Assembly (NCBI GenBank): GCA_021396245.1
Contig: WNYE01000120.1
Span: 1-64,000, forward strand
Direction: 5' to 3'
DNA from: Sporothrix humicola
Lineage: Eukaryota; Ascomycota; Sordariomycetes; Ophiostomatales; Ophiostomataceae
Length of the DNA stretch: 64,000 bases
Shown here one piece after another: positions 22,001 to 33,682 of the stretch. The translations under genes were made by a program, and so were the position numbers. Numbering within the stretch: the first letter of the stretch is position 1; every line of letters starts with the position of its first letter. The notes under the pieces are model-generated. The model was given only the letters and a program-made list of their open reading frames with translations, made no database searches and was not told the origin of the DNA.

Positions 22001-23251
22001 TTACCGCACCGTCGCGCCCTTGAGTGACTTGACCGTGCAGACACCGCCCGTCTCGGCCACCAGCTTGCCCAGGCCCTCCTTGCCCAGCTCCTTGACAACA
22101 CCCGCATCGAAACCAACCTCCAAGTCGTCGGTCGTCGTGAAGCCGGGCTGGAACATCTCCCAGACCTTCTTCTTGGGGTTCAGCTGGCCCTCGGGCTCGC
22201 CCTTCCAGCCCTCAAAGTACACCTTGGTGCCAGCGGGCGCGTCGGCAGGCGGGGCCACCAGCTCGACAGGGCCGCCGTGGTGATCCTCCTCGCCCTCCTT
22301 GAGACGGGGCGAAGCAGCCAGGACCATGGCAGCGGACTTGATGCCGCGCATCTTGACGGGCTTGAGGTTGCAGACGACAACGACGCGGCGGCCCTGCATC
22401 TCCTCGAGGGGCACGAGACCGTTGAGGCCCGAGCAGACGGTGCGGACAATCTGGCCGTCCTCGTACTTTTCGGTGTCGGTGGTGCCCTCCTTGTCGCCCA
22501 TGGCAATGGTCGAGACGTACAGCGAGTCGGCTTCGGGGTGCTTGACGGCCTTGAGAATGTGGCCGACACGGAGGTCGATGAGCGAGGGCGAGGGCGGTGC
22601 CGGCGGTGGCGGTGCGGCCTTGGGCGGGCGGGCCTGCTTCTCCTTCTTCTCCTTCTTTTTCTTTTCGGTGGGGAAACCCTCGGCGGCAGTGGCAGCAGCA
22701 GCAGCACCGGCGGCAGCAGCACCACCAGCAGCGGCACCGGCGGTGGCAGCACCCTCGGCCTTGTCCTGCTTCTTTGTCCGGTCGGCGACCTTCTTCTCCT
22801 CGCCGGCAGCCGGAGCGCCACCAGCGGCAGCAGCAGCGGCAGCAGCCTTCTCCTTCTTCAGGCGCTCCTTCTCGGCCTTGGCATCAACGGGCGGTGCCAC
22901 GTACAGGACCTCCTCGGCGTCAATGGTGACCTTGTCGCCGTCGGCCACCTCCAGACCGAAAAGCGCCGGGCTGTTCTGCACAAAGTCGACGAGGCGCACA
23001 ATATTGGGCAGGCCCTCCTTGCCGGTGCGCTGCTCGGGCGTCCAGGCCTTGACGACGGATGCCAGGGCCTCGTAGACGGCGACATCTGCCTTGGACGGCT
23101 TGGAGCCGAGAACGGTCGTGCGGGTGGCCAGCAGGGTGTTGAGCTCGGCGAGAACCGACGAGGTCGAGGCAGCCGAGGCGGCAGCCTCAGTCCACTTCTT
23201 GATCTCCGTCTCCTCGGCGGGAGTGTACGTCTTGGAGGCAATGGCGGCCAT
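22001..23251 (-). CDS. ARC1: Arc1/GU4-type tRNA-binding cofactor of aminoacyl-tRNA synthetases
   Basis: Cytosolic cofactor that binds tRNA and, in yeast, stimulates methionyl- and glutamyl-tRNA synthetases. Single exon, 416 residues, ATG at 23251. Residues 1-100 resemble the GST-C-like synthetase-docking domain. An Ala-rich and Lys-rich linker (about 125-215) includes KKKKEKKEKQ. The C-terminal EMAP-II-like OB-fold domain runs from about 222 to the end and contains LIDLRVGHILKAVKHPEADS, VVVCNLKPVKMRGIKSAAMV and a closing VCTVKSLKGATVR. Divergent neighbour: the SNF2 gene at 24170. The C-terminal domain also occurs in AIMP1-like proteins, but overall architecture fits Arc1. Confidence 0.92.
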   Translation of the reverse strand: MAAIASKTYTPAEETEIKKWTEAAASAASTSSVLAELNTLLATRTTVLGSKPSKADVAVYEALASVVKAWTPEQRTGKEGLPNIVRLVDFVQNSPALFGLEVADGDKVTIDAEEVLYVAPPVDAKAEKERLKKEKAAAAAAAAGGAPAAGEEKKVADRTKKQDKAEGAATAGAAAGGAAAAGAAAAATAAEGFPTEKKKKEKKEKQARPPKAAPPPPAPPSPSLIDLRVGHILKAVKHPEADSLYVSTIAMGDKEGTTDTEKYEDGQIVRTVCSGLNGLVPLEEMQGRRVVVVCNLKPVKMRGIKSAAMVLAASPRLKEGEEDHHGGPVELVAPPADAPAGTKVYFEGWKGEPEGQLNPKKKVWEMFQPGFTTTDDLEVGFDAGVVKELGKEGLGKLVAETGGVCTVKSLKGATVR

Positions 23252-24169
23252 GATGGGTGATGTGGGGGGCGGAGAAGAGAAGAGTTTCGTAGATGTCGAA
23301 AAGAAGGATGGTAGTTGTTGTTTTGGCTGTTGTTGACTGATAACCGGCCTTGAGATTATCGTAGCGGGCGCGGGAAACCGAAATAGGCTTCGAAGCGCAA
23401 AAGGACGGAAGATGCGTAGGGCGGACAGCTTGGCGGTTGACAGGTGTCAGGATTGTCGTGGTTGCAGCTAAAGTTGCGGTTGTAGTTAATGTGTCACACG
23501 AGTAAGGCTCCCGAAGACTGGACTGGCGTTGGAAATTTGGCGATAGTGGCACAAAACCGCTGTGACAACTTTTTTTGCGCTAGAATGCCCCGCATTGGGA
23601 GAGCTCTGCGTGTGAGTCTGAGCCCGAGACCAAACAAAGACAGGAGGGAGGGGCATTTAGGCTGCTTACATAATTTGATAGTTCTTTCTGCTCCTGGCGC
23701 GTGACACCGCGAGTCTGGCGCGTTTGCAACGGGCAGTCGCAGTGGGTCCCCACTTCCAGCCCCTGCCGGGTTTTTAATTGAAAACGCCATTTTGGAGGGA
23801 AAGAACACGCGACGCGCTTGCCTTTTTCTCTTACCTGACGCACTCCCATCATCGCCACTTCGGATTGCGCCCTTTTCCTGTCATCCCTTGATTGAGAGAC
23901 AAATTGTCGGATTGAGTGGGAGAATTCTCTTTTCGATTTTTATCTTTCGTCTTTTTGGTTAACAGGTTCAACTTTCATCTCGTGTCCGTGTTCACGACCG
24001 CATTCACTGTCGATTCACGTTCACGTCAGATTCTTTTCACATTGCTTTCGAATTGGGGCTCCCAATCGGCGTTAATTTCCGGGCATTTTCTCCGTTTTAA
24101 CCCATCTTCAATCTTATCTCTTTCCCCCATCTCACTTTCTTTCCTTTTCTTCATCCTCTCCTCACCAAC
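23252..24169. other. Shared promoter region ARC1 (-) / SNF2 ATPase (+)
   Basis: A 918-bp bidirectional spacer. The end next to the SNF2 gene (about 23930-24165) is T/C-rich leader sequence ending in CACCAACATGG, a good fungal start context. No other feature is supported. Confidence 0.55.
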
Positions 24170-27052
24170 ATGGCCCGCGATCTAGGGTCCTCTTCCGACG
24201 TTGAAACAGATCGCTCGAGCATTACCGGCGTCATGACGAGCCCGCCGTCGTCGCCGCCCTCGGCGCCAGACCATTCGACAATCAAGACCGAGACGGAGAC
24301 GGACGAGACTGCAGCCACCGAAATCACCGAAACATCAAGTGCGGCGACTCTGGCTGACATTTCCCCCGAAGAACAAGACCTGATCGAAGCCGAGGAGCGC
24401 CGGGCCCGCAAAGCTAATGCCGTTGAGGAGGAACGTCGCATCGCCGCGGCACGGCGCAAGAACAAGAAGAAGGCGCAGTCCAAGGCGGAGCGCGAGGCCA
24501 AGGGCCGCGAGCTGGACGAGCTTCTTAAGCAGAGCGCGGCCTTTAGCGACATCTTGACCAAGAAAACCCAAGTGCTGGGCCGCGTGGGCTCTGGATTCGA
24601 TGGAAAAGCACTGGGCGAGCACGACCTGCAAATGGCCGAGCAGCCAAAGTGTCTGGTCGGTGGTACAATGCGGGACTACCAACTCGAAGGTCTGACGTGG
24701 ATGCTGGAGATCTGCCTGCAGAACATGAGCGGCATTCTGGCAGACGAGATGGGCCTGGGCAAGACGGTGCAAACCATCTCGTTGATTGCACTGTTGCGCG
24801 AACAAGAAAACTACCTGGGCCCGCACCTGATTGTAGCTCCCTTGAGCACGTTGAGCAACTGGATCAACGAGTTCCAACACTGGACGCCGTCGATCCCTGT
24901 GGTCATGTACCACGGCACGCCGCAGCAGCGCAAGGACCTGTTCAAGAACAACATCCAGAAGCATCTCGCTAAGGGCGGGCGGCCGACGGACAAGTTCCCT
25001 GTGGTGTGTACGAGCTACGAGATTATTCTGCGGGACCGGGCCGACCTCTCCAAGATCAACTGGGAATTCATCATCATTGACGAGGGCCACCGCATGAAGA
25101 ACTTTGATTCCAAGCTGTTCCGCGAGCTGCAGTCGTTCCGCTCGGCTACGCGCTTCTTAATTACCGGCACGCCCCTCCAGAACAACTTGAAAGAGCTGTG
25201 GTCCCTCCTCAACTTTTTGATGCCCAAGATCTTTACCGATTGGGAAGCGTTTTCGAGCTGGTTCGACTTTAGCGAGCTGCAGGACGAGGACACGACGGCC
25301 GAGTTTATCGAAGACCGCATGAAGCAGGACCTGGTCAAGAAGATTCACATGGTGCTGCAGCCGCTGCTGCTGCGGCGCGTCAAGGCAGACGTGGCGAGCT
25401 ACCTGCCCAAGAAGCGCGAGTACATTCTGTATGCGCCCATGACTAAGGAGCAGACGGGCCTATACAATGCGATTAGCGATAAGACCGTGGATACGCGGGC
25501 CTACCTGGAGAACAAGGTCGTGGAGCACTTGACCGAGGAGGCCAAGCCTACTCCAGAGAAGACGAAAACGGTGTCGACACGCAAGTCGGCTCGCGGCAAG
25601 GCGACACCGGTAAAGAACGAGTCCATTACTGTCTCTATCCCAGTCCGGAGCAGCCCGCGCGCCAAGAAGACGGTCGAGACTCCCCCAGCACCCGCCAATG
25701 GCAAGGCCAAGAACGCGTTTGCTATGATGATGGGAAAGATGGGCAAGTCGAAGCTTTCGTCGTCAGCGTCTGTCCCGGTCATTTCGATTGAGTGTGCACC
25801 GCCTGCCGAAACAAAGGAAAAGAGAGGAGCCAGCAAGCGCAAGACGTCGCCAATTCTCGACGAGCCCGTGTCCAAGAGCGCCAAGTCCAGCCGCCACTCG
25901 ACGCCCGGCAGCAGCTTCACGGCAGCCAGCGAGACGTCGGTGTCCGTCTCAGCTCGCGGCCGGTCCCGTGCCAGCACACGCCGCCGCCGCACGTACCATG
26001 AGGCCGACGCTTCAGACGAGGACAAGATGTCAGACGACGAGTTTGAGGCCGCTCTGCGCGATGAGTATGCCGAAGAGGCGGACGACAACGACGACTCTGG
26101 CCTGTCGGGCCTGTCGGGCGAAGAGATCCAGCGCGTGCAGACGCTGGAGCTCGCCAAGCGCGAGATTGCCAACAAGAAACTCGGCAACCCGCTGATGCAG
26201 CTGCGTCTCGTGTGCAACAGCCCGCACAATTTCTACAATCCGTGGTCGTGGTCGTCGGAGACGGGCGCGGACCGGCCGATTGACGAGTCCATTGTCACCG
26301 CGTCCGGCAAGATGCTGCTGCTGGACCGCCTGCTGCCGTCGCTCTTCCGCCGCGGCCACAAGGTCCTGATCTTTTCGCAGTTCAAGACCCAGCTGGATCT
26401 TCTGGAAGCCTACTGCGCCGAGCTTCGCCGCTGGAAGGTCTGCCGCATCGACGGCTCCGTCGCCCACAGCGACCGCCAGGCCCAGATCGACCTGTTTAAT
26501 CGCAACCCGCGCTACAAGCTGTTCTTGCTGTCGACCCGTGCCGGCGGCCAGGGCATCAATTTGGCGAGCGCCGACACGGTCATTTTGTTTGACAGTGACT
26601 GGAACCCGCAGCAGGACCTGCAGGCCCAGGACCGCGCGCACCGCATCGGCCAGAAGCGGCCTGTCGTCGTGTACCGGCTGGCGACCAAGGGCACGGTCGA
26701 GGAGGATTTGTTGATGAGCGCCGACGCCAAGCGCCGCCTCGAAAAGCTCGTCATCAAAAAGGGCGGGTTCCGCACCATGGGCCAAAAGTTGAAGGGCGAG
26801 GAAGATGGCGAGAACGACGGAGGCGACCTCGACGCGGACGCGCTGCGCTCGCTGCTGCTCAAAGACGGCCAGGTCTACACTGTGTCGGGCGACAGCGACG
26901 CCGTCCTCAGCGACCACGACCTGGACGTGCTGTGCGACCGCAGCGACGAGGCGTATGCCCAGGCGGCTAGCGGCCATGGCGATGCGGCGGCCTTCAAGGT
27001 GATTGAGACGGGCGTCAATGGCATCACCGAGTCGTTTAAGACGGCAAAGTGA
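24170..27052 (+). CDS. IRC5: SNF2-family chromatin remodelling ATPase, Irc5/LSH (HELLS) type
   Basis: DNA-dependent ATPase of the Lsh/DDM1/Irc5 group (Neurospora MUS-30 is a family member), linked to chromatin remodelling and genome stability in the nucleus. Single exon, 960 residues. An acidic/basic coiled N-terminus (about 70-125) precedes the helicase core: Walker A DEMGLGKT (Lys about 198), DEGHRMKN (about 304), then LLRRVKADVASYLPKK. A low-complexity Lys/Ser insert of about 230 residues (about 440-670) splits the two lobes. The C-terminal lobe has STRAGGQGINLASAD and QDRAHRIGQKRPV (about 815-830). The lobe arrangement and size suit Irc5/LSH; assignment within the SNF2 superfamily is by resemblance, not phylogeny. 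Confidence 0.87.
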   Translation: MARDLGSSSDVETDRSSITGVMTSPPSSPPSAPDHSTIKTETETDETAATEITETSSAATLADISPEEQDLIEAEERRARKANAVEEERRIAAARRKNKKKAQSKAEREAKGRELDELLKQSAAFSDILTKKTQVLGRVGSGFDGKALGEHDLQMAEQPKCLVGGTMRDYQLEGLTWMLEICLQNMSGILADEMGLGKTVQTISLIALLREQENYLGPHLIVAPLSTLSNWINEFQHWTPSIPVVMYHGTPQQRKDLFKNNIQKHLAKGGRPTDKFPVVCTSYEIILRDRADLSKINWEFIIIDEGHRMKNFDSKLFRELQSFRSATRFLITGTPLQNNLKELWSLLNFLMPKIFTDWEAFSSWFDFSELQDEDTTAEFIEDRMKQDLVKKIHMVLQPLLLRRVKADVASYLPKKREYILYAPMTKEQTGLYNAISDKTVDTRAYLENKVVEHLTEEAKPTPEKTKTVSTRKSARGKATPVKNESITVSIPVRSSPRAKKTVETPPAPANGKAKNAFAMMMGKMGKSKLSSSASVPVISIECAPPAETKEKRGASKRKTSPILDEPVSKSAKSSRHSTPGSSFTAASETSVSVSARGRSRASTRRRRTYHEADASDEDKMSDDEFEAALRDEYAEEADDNDDSGLSGLSGEEIQRVQTLELAKREIANKKLGNPLMQLRLVCNSPHNFYNPWSWSSETGADRPIDESIVTASGKMLLLDRLLPSLFRRGHKVLIFSQFKTQLDLLEAYCAELRRWKVCRIDGSVAHSDRQAQIDLFNRNPRYKLFLLSTRAGGQGINLASADTVILFDSDWNPQQDLQAQDRAHRIGQKRPVVVYRLATKGTVEEDLLMSADAKRRLEKLVIKKGGFRTMGQKLKGEEDGENDGGDLDADALRSLLLKDGQVYTVSGDSDAVLSDHDLDVLCDRSDEAYAQAASGHGDAAAFKVIETGVNGITESFKTAK

Positions 27053-27245
27053 GAGAAGAAAAAGGAGGAGTTGAGCACAAATTTAGATTTACACGAGACC
27101 ATGTCATACATTTTACGTTTTGTTTTAGTCCCTTTCACAAAAGCATACATTTTCAGTTTTCAATAAAAGCGTTAAAAGCGCCAAGGTTCAATCAATTTGA
27201 ATTAATACATTAAGGAAAGAAATATGGTTGATTGTATCGACTGCC

Positions 27246-28064
27246 CTAAGTGGAGGCAGCAGGCACAGAATCGGCCTCGTTGTCGGCCGGGACAGCCTCC
27301 GTCTCGGGCTCAACAGCAGCCTCAGGCTCTTCATCGATGGGAGCCTCAGGGCCAGTAGGACCACTGGGGGTCAGAGTGGTCGCCGGCGAGGCTGAGCCAG
27401 CAGGCTCTTCACCCTCAACTTCCTCGCCACCATCAGCACCAAAAGAGTCGACACCGTTGGGGTCGGTGTTGTCGTATTCGTAGCCGTCGTCGCCGTTGCC
27501 ATCAAACTCGGTATCGCCGTCATTTTCGGAATCGGCAGCGCCGCCGTTGAAGCCAGGCGTCGACGGGTAGTAGTTGGGACCGCCGGCAGCTCCGCCAACA
27601 ACTCCGCCAGCAACGCCACCAGCGACACCGCCAGCGACACCGCCAGCCACGGCACCGCCCACACCATTGCCGCCACGGTTACCGCCACGGTTTCCGCCGT
27701 TGCCTCTGTTGCGACCATTGTTGCCGTTGCCTCCACGGTTTCTTCCGTTTCCGCCGCGGATGCCGCCATTCCCAGGATTGCCTCCACGGTTTCCACCATT
27801 GCCGCCCCGGTTTCCACCGTTGCCGCCCCGGTTGCCGCCGTTACCACCATGGCCGGCACCTCCTCCACCGCCACGGGCACCGCCACCTCCTCCTCCATGA
27901 CCGCCTCCGCCTCCACCACGGCCACCGCCACCACCGCCGCGCTGGCGAGCCTCAAGAACCGGGGCCGAGAGAGAAAGGGAGTTGGTGTCGACAGCGACAG
28001 GGGCAGCCACGATGCCCTGGAGGGCCGAGGCCGCAGCCAAGAGGGTGATGAGGAAGTTTTGCAT
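27246..28064 (-). CDS. Secreted Gly/Asn-rich protein with acidic C-terminus
   Basis: No known family. 272 residues from an ATG at 28064, chosen because it directly begins a signal peptide (MQNFLITLLAAASALQGIVA, cleavage likely after VAA). A short propeptide-like stretch ends at EARQR, a possible Kex2-type site. Then a Gly-rich region of about 110 residues is built from GGGGGH and repeated GGNRGGN units, a GGVAGGV tract, and finally an acidic Glu/Asp/Pro/Ala-rich tail. Such composition suits a cell-wall or extracellular-matrix protein, but that is inference. The unit repeats probably vary in number between strains. It stands alone beside a 5.6-kb gene-free region. Confidence 0.75.
   Translation of the reverse strand: MQNFLITLLAAASALQGIVAAPVAVDTNSLSLSAPVLEARQRGGGGGGRGGGGGGHGGGGGGARGGGGGAGHGGNGGNRGGNGGNRGGNGGNRGGNPGNGGIRGGNGRNRGGNGNNGRNRGNGGNRGGNRGGNGVGGAVAGGVAGGVAGGVAGGVVGGAAGGPNYYPSTPGFNGGAADSENDGDTEFDGNGDDGYEYDNTDPNGVDSFGADGGEEVEGEEPAGSASPATTLTPSGPTGPEAPIDEEPEAAVEPETEAVPADNEADSVPAAST
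27640..27960 (-). repeat. In-frame GGN/GGR minisatellite within the secreted Gly-rich gene
   Basis: A run of imperfect short units encoding GGNRGGN, GGNGGN and GGGGG tracts on the minus strand. On the + strand it reads as repeated CCGCCACGGTTTCC/CCACCATTGCC-like blocks. Slippage-prone coding repeats of this kind commonly change length. Confidence 0.75.
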
Positions 28065-31000
28065 TGTCTTTTTGAGTTGAGCTTGTTTAAGGGAGGGGCC
28101 TTGTTGAAAGCTAGAAGATGGTGGATTGGATCGAGATGAGAGGAGCGACACAAGGGTACCAAAAGAACAAAAATCAGATACAAGATGTCTTCAGGAGATT
28201 ATGGCAACTTATATATACAAAAATACCCCCCATCATCGTGATCTATTCCCCTTACTTTCACTTTCATATTCAACCTACAATATACCACGGACATTTATTT
28301 TTAAGCACATTCATCTCGGCGTTGCTCTCATGAGGTGTGTGAATAAATAACCTGGGAAATACGGACGACGCCGACGGTCATCTTGCCAAGTATGGTGTCA
28401 ACATGTCGCGAATAGACAAAAACATAGGCTGTAAAGGCAACCTCTTCGGCGCCATGAAGGCCATCATCTCGCGTGGCCAAGGCTGGGGCCCTTGAGAGCC
28501 CATGTATGATTTATTTATTTTGATTATCTTCCCAACTCCGAAGCGTGCCTATTGTATCGCCGACGATATATAGGCCAGTCGACGCGGCTATAGCCTTTTT
28601 TGTCTTTATGTGTGTTATTCCTCCTTTTCTCCTTTTCCCTTTTCTTGGCCTGCACCACATTTGTAAATTCTACGCGTGCTTCGGCAAATGTTGTAGTCTC
28701 CCGATGGTGCCATGGTCTGCTCGAACCGCCCTTGAAAAGGAGTGATCCTGGATAAAGTGTGCGGGGACGAAAAGTTTATTTGAACCGGCTACCGAGAGAA
28801 CGGTTCATATTTTGCATTCAGTAGAATCCATAGGATCTAGACTTGTTCGAACATCACGTCGTTGAGAAACAAAGTTTTTGTGATTGCTATTTCCCGGTAA
28901 GCGAGCGCCTATGACCATGTTGTGGTGAGTCGGGCTGATATTGCTGGCCATCTCGCTCAATATTTCCCGTGATATTGTCCGGCGTTATTCTCCTTTCTTC
29001 CTTTGTCCCCTTTTTCGTCTGTTTTTCTTCCCCATTTTCTCCGCAATGTCCGGACGGAAACCCAATATGTGAAACCTTATTTTAACCATCAATCTATTTG
29101 ACAGTGGCACAACAAGGCAGACCGTCTGGGCATGCGTACGTTGTTATTGTGTCATTTGTCGTGATATTTATGCCACAAAATATGGGAGGTCTAGGATGAG
29201 TGTTTTCATTTGCATCTTGCGTCTATTTTTGTTTCCACTTTCTCTATCTTATACTTGGATTTCTCCCACACATATGATATCTCTTTGAAGTTTTCTGCTC
29301 AGCGTGTGGAATACATCCGTAAATGGCGACCGTTGAGATTTTGTTCCAACACGCGGCAGTCTTGCATGTTTACTTGTCTCCAAACGGTATAGAAAAGGAT
29401 CATTCGGACTTGCCGTCTCTTTAAATGTACTTAACCACCTTTCAGCATCCTTCGAACTTTTGTTCTAACCGGTAAACATTATGTTCTAGCTTTCTTCTGG
29501 CCAACGTCGTGGAACAAAGAAGCAAGTATTAAGGGCCAACCATCTGCGCACCGTTCCGCCGCCGGTTCAAAGACCGTTGGCTCTTTATCTCGGGGAATTT
29601 TCATATCGTGCTAACCGTACATTTCCACCGAGACAAGGCTGTTCGGTGCCATGCATCAAAGGGACATATAAAAAATCCACGTGAATCAATACATGGTTCT
29701 TCGTTTTTCGAGCATTTCTACACATGCAAGGCTGCCAACAACACATGACATACTCTGCAGGAATATATGCAAGATACCTACTTGCAGACGTTCACATCAA
29801 GGATGTGCGGCGTGGGATAGAGACGCTGTGTTACTGGCGGGCTTCGTTGTGGCTTGTTCGGAAAGGATCTTTGTGGCGGAAGAGAGTGGGATCTGTTGAT
29901 GGCGTCGGTGACAGCATAAGGCTTAACGGCGAGCGTAAAAAGGAGAAGAGAACATTGCGCCAAGTGCGCCAAACAGAACAAATGGTTAATGCTATGCAAT
30001 ACTTTGTCTGTCGGTGAAGCGTGTAAGGCAAGGCTCTGCTCGCATACAGAGCACATTGCAAAAATATGTACTCAGATTGGCATCGCTAGTTTTGTTAACT
30101 TTCAATTTTCCTACGTCATTTTACACCAGAAATTCTTTGTCGAAGACCAGGAGCATTTCATATCCAGGATATGTTGAAGGATCGACCAACAAGGCCCTGC
30201 CTTGCATGGTTTGCTTGCACTTGGATATATTTATTCTCCTCCAAACCCAACGCTACGAGGATTGTCATTTATGACAGCGAGGGGAATTGGTGATGGGGAA
30301 ACCTGGAAGAGTGGACAATAAGGGGGGATCAGCATATTGAGATCTACAGGAATGGACGACAAAGAAAAGGCATTGGGTCGAAGAGAATTTCGAGAAGACG
30401 AATGGCGCCCAATGACCCAATGAAGGACAGGGGAAGAAGGGTCCCTGCGATGAGGATAAGCATGGATGGTGATGAGTGATGGGTCTCTAGGTCTTGATAG
30501 GTGTTCATGGGTCCTGGCCTTCCAGAGTAAAAGTGCCTGAGCAAGAAGAGAAAGGATCAAGAAAGGGTTAGACAAAGAACAAGGACAACACCATAAGACA
30601 GATCCAGGAAAAGATCATCAGGGCCGGGTGTCGTTCGCCGTTGGAGTGGTTGAAGATGGTGCGTGTGAGTTCCGTTCCTGGACAGACTGTGGTTGATGCA
30701 GTTCTGCAGACTCACAGACTAGAAGACTCACAGACAAATTTTTTTTTCTTCATTGTTTTGTAAAGTTGTTTCTTTCTTTTAGTTTCTTGGTACTCGTTTA
30801 TTTAATTGGGATTTAATTTCAGATTTTTCACGACATGTTTGGACAATGAATATCTCCTCTGTGTTGTCGTACTTTGAACTTCGAGATCATTTCTGGATGT
30901 ACATTTTCACAGTGGAAGAAGGGGAATTAAATGAGACTAAGCTTTTTTCCGTCCCTCCTTGGGTTCGTTGATAAAATAAAAGAGGAAAAAGAAAGTTTAG

Positions 31001-33682
31001 CAAAGAAAGTACGCAGAGTGACTTGCCCGCAAAATGCAGTCTGCGCAATTCTGTCTGCGCAATACTGTCGAATATCTCACCAGTTTTGTCCAGTCGTCCG
31101 CAAGTCGTCTCTCGGTGCCCACGTGCTCGATTCCTGTGTTTTGTTTTGTGCCCTGAACAGAGAGACCAGGGGGTGGTTTACTGCATTTGGGGTTGTTAGA
31201 CCCTTGTAAGTCTCCACTTTGAGCCCGAAATGACCCACTCTTTCCACCCACTTACCATTTGAGTGGGACCCTTGGTTCAACGACGGACGACCAACAACCT
31301 CTTTTCTTCTTGACGGGAGATATTGTGTACCTTTGACGCTCAAGGAGAGCCTTAAATTCTTTTTCCCCTTGTAGGCTTTGGAGAACCTTGTCCAGGCATT
31401 CGTTCTCCGCTGTGACGAGAGAAGACCTCGAAAAAAACAAGAGCAAAAGACCCCCATGAAAGATCACGTCAACAAATCGGACACTTTCTGAGAAGGGAAA
31501 AGGCACTCGATGCAAAGAGGAGAAACAAAAGGTCACAAAGTGAGAATGTCGTAAAAGGCGACGCTAAAATGGCGTTCAGCAAGATACAGCTCCAGTCTAG
31601 CTCACCTTTACTCGACTCGACTCGAAATTGGCACGGGCGGACTGTCTTGTCAACGGGCTTGTTTCCAGAAGAAGCGTGTACAAATACACGCCATCCAAAG
31701 CTTGGACGGGTGGCTGTTAGTGTCGCCGCCGTTGTGCCGTTGCGCCATTCTTAGTTCTTTAGTGCTCTAATGTTCTTATTTATGGCGGCCGAGACGAGGC
31801 GTTTTCTTGGGAGGAACGTCGACCGTTGGAGAGCACGTGTCGTTTGTGGGAGAGATGTCAGTTCAGTTTTGTCAATTTTGAAGATTGGCGTTTATGTTGA
31901 TTATCCCCATTCAAAGTTATCTGTGATACTTTCAGTTGGTATTCTATCCTCTGCTTTCTTCATGTTTTACTTATATCTTCTTTTGCCTGAATGGCTGTCA
32001 GACTTGCTGTGCCTCTTTCAACCTCGATGCAATGCTCTGTCCCTAGCCCAGCTGTGCATGTCCTCTTTCCCTTTTCCTTTCTCTCTGGTCCACCCAATCC
32101 TTGCAGCACGTCTTGCAGGGAACCCATGTCTGTTCGATTCTGGTCGACGTTCACGTCCAATACTGGTCGTTGGTCCGTGTTTGGTCTCCCCTGTTTTTTT
32201 TCTGATATTCCTGCCGTCTTGCCTTCTTGTCCACTTTACCTGGTCTGGCCATCCTCTTACCTGATTTGTCCACCGACGTTTGGACCGAGTCTTGTTCTCG
32301 TCTTGTCGATAGACAAGCTCGACAAGCACTCGCATTTATCGTTCTCTCGTCCATATACCCACTCCCAATGCTCCATCGAGTCCATCAAGCCAAGGAGCTA
32401 TCTGTACTCCGTATTTTCTGGTCCCTCCTGTCCCCTCTTGCCTCGATCTTTTTCTTTCCTTCTTGCAGGGCTGCTCCGTACAGGCTTGCTCGAATATCGT
32501 CTTCTACTGATTGCTCATATTTATGTCTCGCCTCATTGTCCCAACGACTCCTTCGTTTCTTGTCCTGCCCATTCAGTGCAGAATACGGCGACCGAACTGT
32601 GACTGGTCTTGGCCGTAGTATTGTGTGGCGATAACAAGATGAGACCTTTTTCTTTGCTGTCTACGGGGTACAACTACAACGCCAAAAAGAAATACTCGTA
32701 CGAGCCTTGGCAGGAGAGATAGATACTGTGGCTAGAGTCGTAGACATTTGTTGTATTCCCTCCTTTACTGTCCAAATGCGACTGGCTCATCAGTTCTCAC
32801 GATTTTACGGCTCGCGGTAGATGGGAGCTGCTTCCGTTCCAGACTTTCCGCCTCTCGTTGCATACGAGGGACGAATACATGCAAACATGCACGATAGTCT
32901 GACTGTATCTCTCTCCCCAATTTGTCTTTTTTTTGTCGTCTCCAGGATGCAGTCTGATGTTGCATGGAAAGTATGGGCAAAAGTGTCTGGAAAGAGTGTG
33001 GATGGGTGGGGGTCGAGGGGAGACAAGGAGAGCTTTCGTATGCACAATACCACGAGTAACTTCACAAGTAGCCTTTTTGTAAGTGCACTAGCTTAAGGCG
33101 AGGGGCACACCTTTTTCTGTCTGTCTATTTCGTCCAGGCACCGGCGGCCGTTGAAGAACGGGTCTAGTGTCGTAACTCGTTGAAGACGCACTCTCGGGAC
33201 GCCATATATGTATGAAGTACATTTGTATGTTGACCACATGTAAGAAAACGCGTTGACCGTTGTAGAAGGTGCTTCTCTTTTTCTTCTTTCCGTTCTAGTA
33301 TCTTGTATCTTTTCTTCCTTCCTCTTTCCTTTTCGTTCCAATCTAATCTTGTCCCATTTCTTCATTTCTTCATTTCTCTTTATTGATTTTTGGTTCCATT
33401 TCGGTCTTGTTTCCTTTTGCATTCTCGTCTGTTTATTCATTCTACATCTGTATTTACATCGACGCCCGCGCATTGTACATATTACGACAACACCCCCGTC
33501 TTCGACTCGTTCCCTTTAAACAGCCCGCTGCGCACCTTCCGTCTGTTCGCGATCGCCATCGCACCTTCCGAATTCACACATTCTTCGTCTGTGCTCACAA
33601 CATCCAACATCCTTCACACAACAATACAACATCACATCGACAACAATTCATACCGACGACTGCCACCGCACCTCACCCCACC
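28065..33682. other. 5.6-kb gene-free region between two divergent genes
   Basis: No conserved protein is readable. The left end is the promoter of the secreted Gly-rich gene; the right end (about 33260-33680) is a T/C-rich leader of the SH3-domain gene. Between them GC is lower than in coding DNA, and frames such as 31991-32602 (+, ATG start) encode pyrimidine-driven Ser/Pro/Leu low complexity. One TACTCCGTA motif lies at 32405-32413. A non-coding transcript or a very long leader is possible but not visible. Confidence 0.5.

Noticed and set aside
22277..23260. A 327-codon + frame opposite ARC1
   Set aside because: Shadow of the real ARC1 gene; composition is Gly/Leu/Arg from complemented Ala/Glu/Lys codons.
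29560..29600. GGTTCAAAGACC considered as a tRNA B-box
   Set aside because: The 3' half does not match the B-box consensus and no A-box or cloverleaf could be built around it. No tRNA elsewhere met both boxes.
31991..32602. ATG-initiated 203-codon frame in the 5.6-kb gap
   Set aside because: Composition is driven by C/T-rich DNA (Ser, Pro, Leu, Phe); overlapping frames of similar length exist and no domain or splice context supports it.
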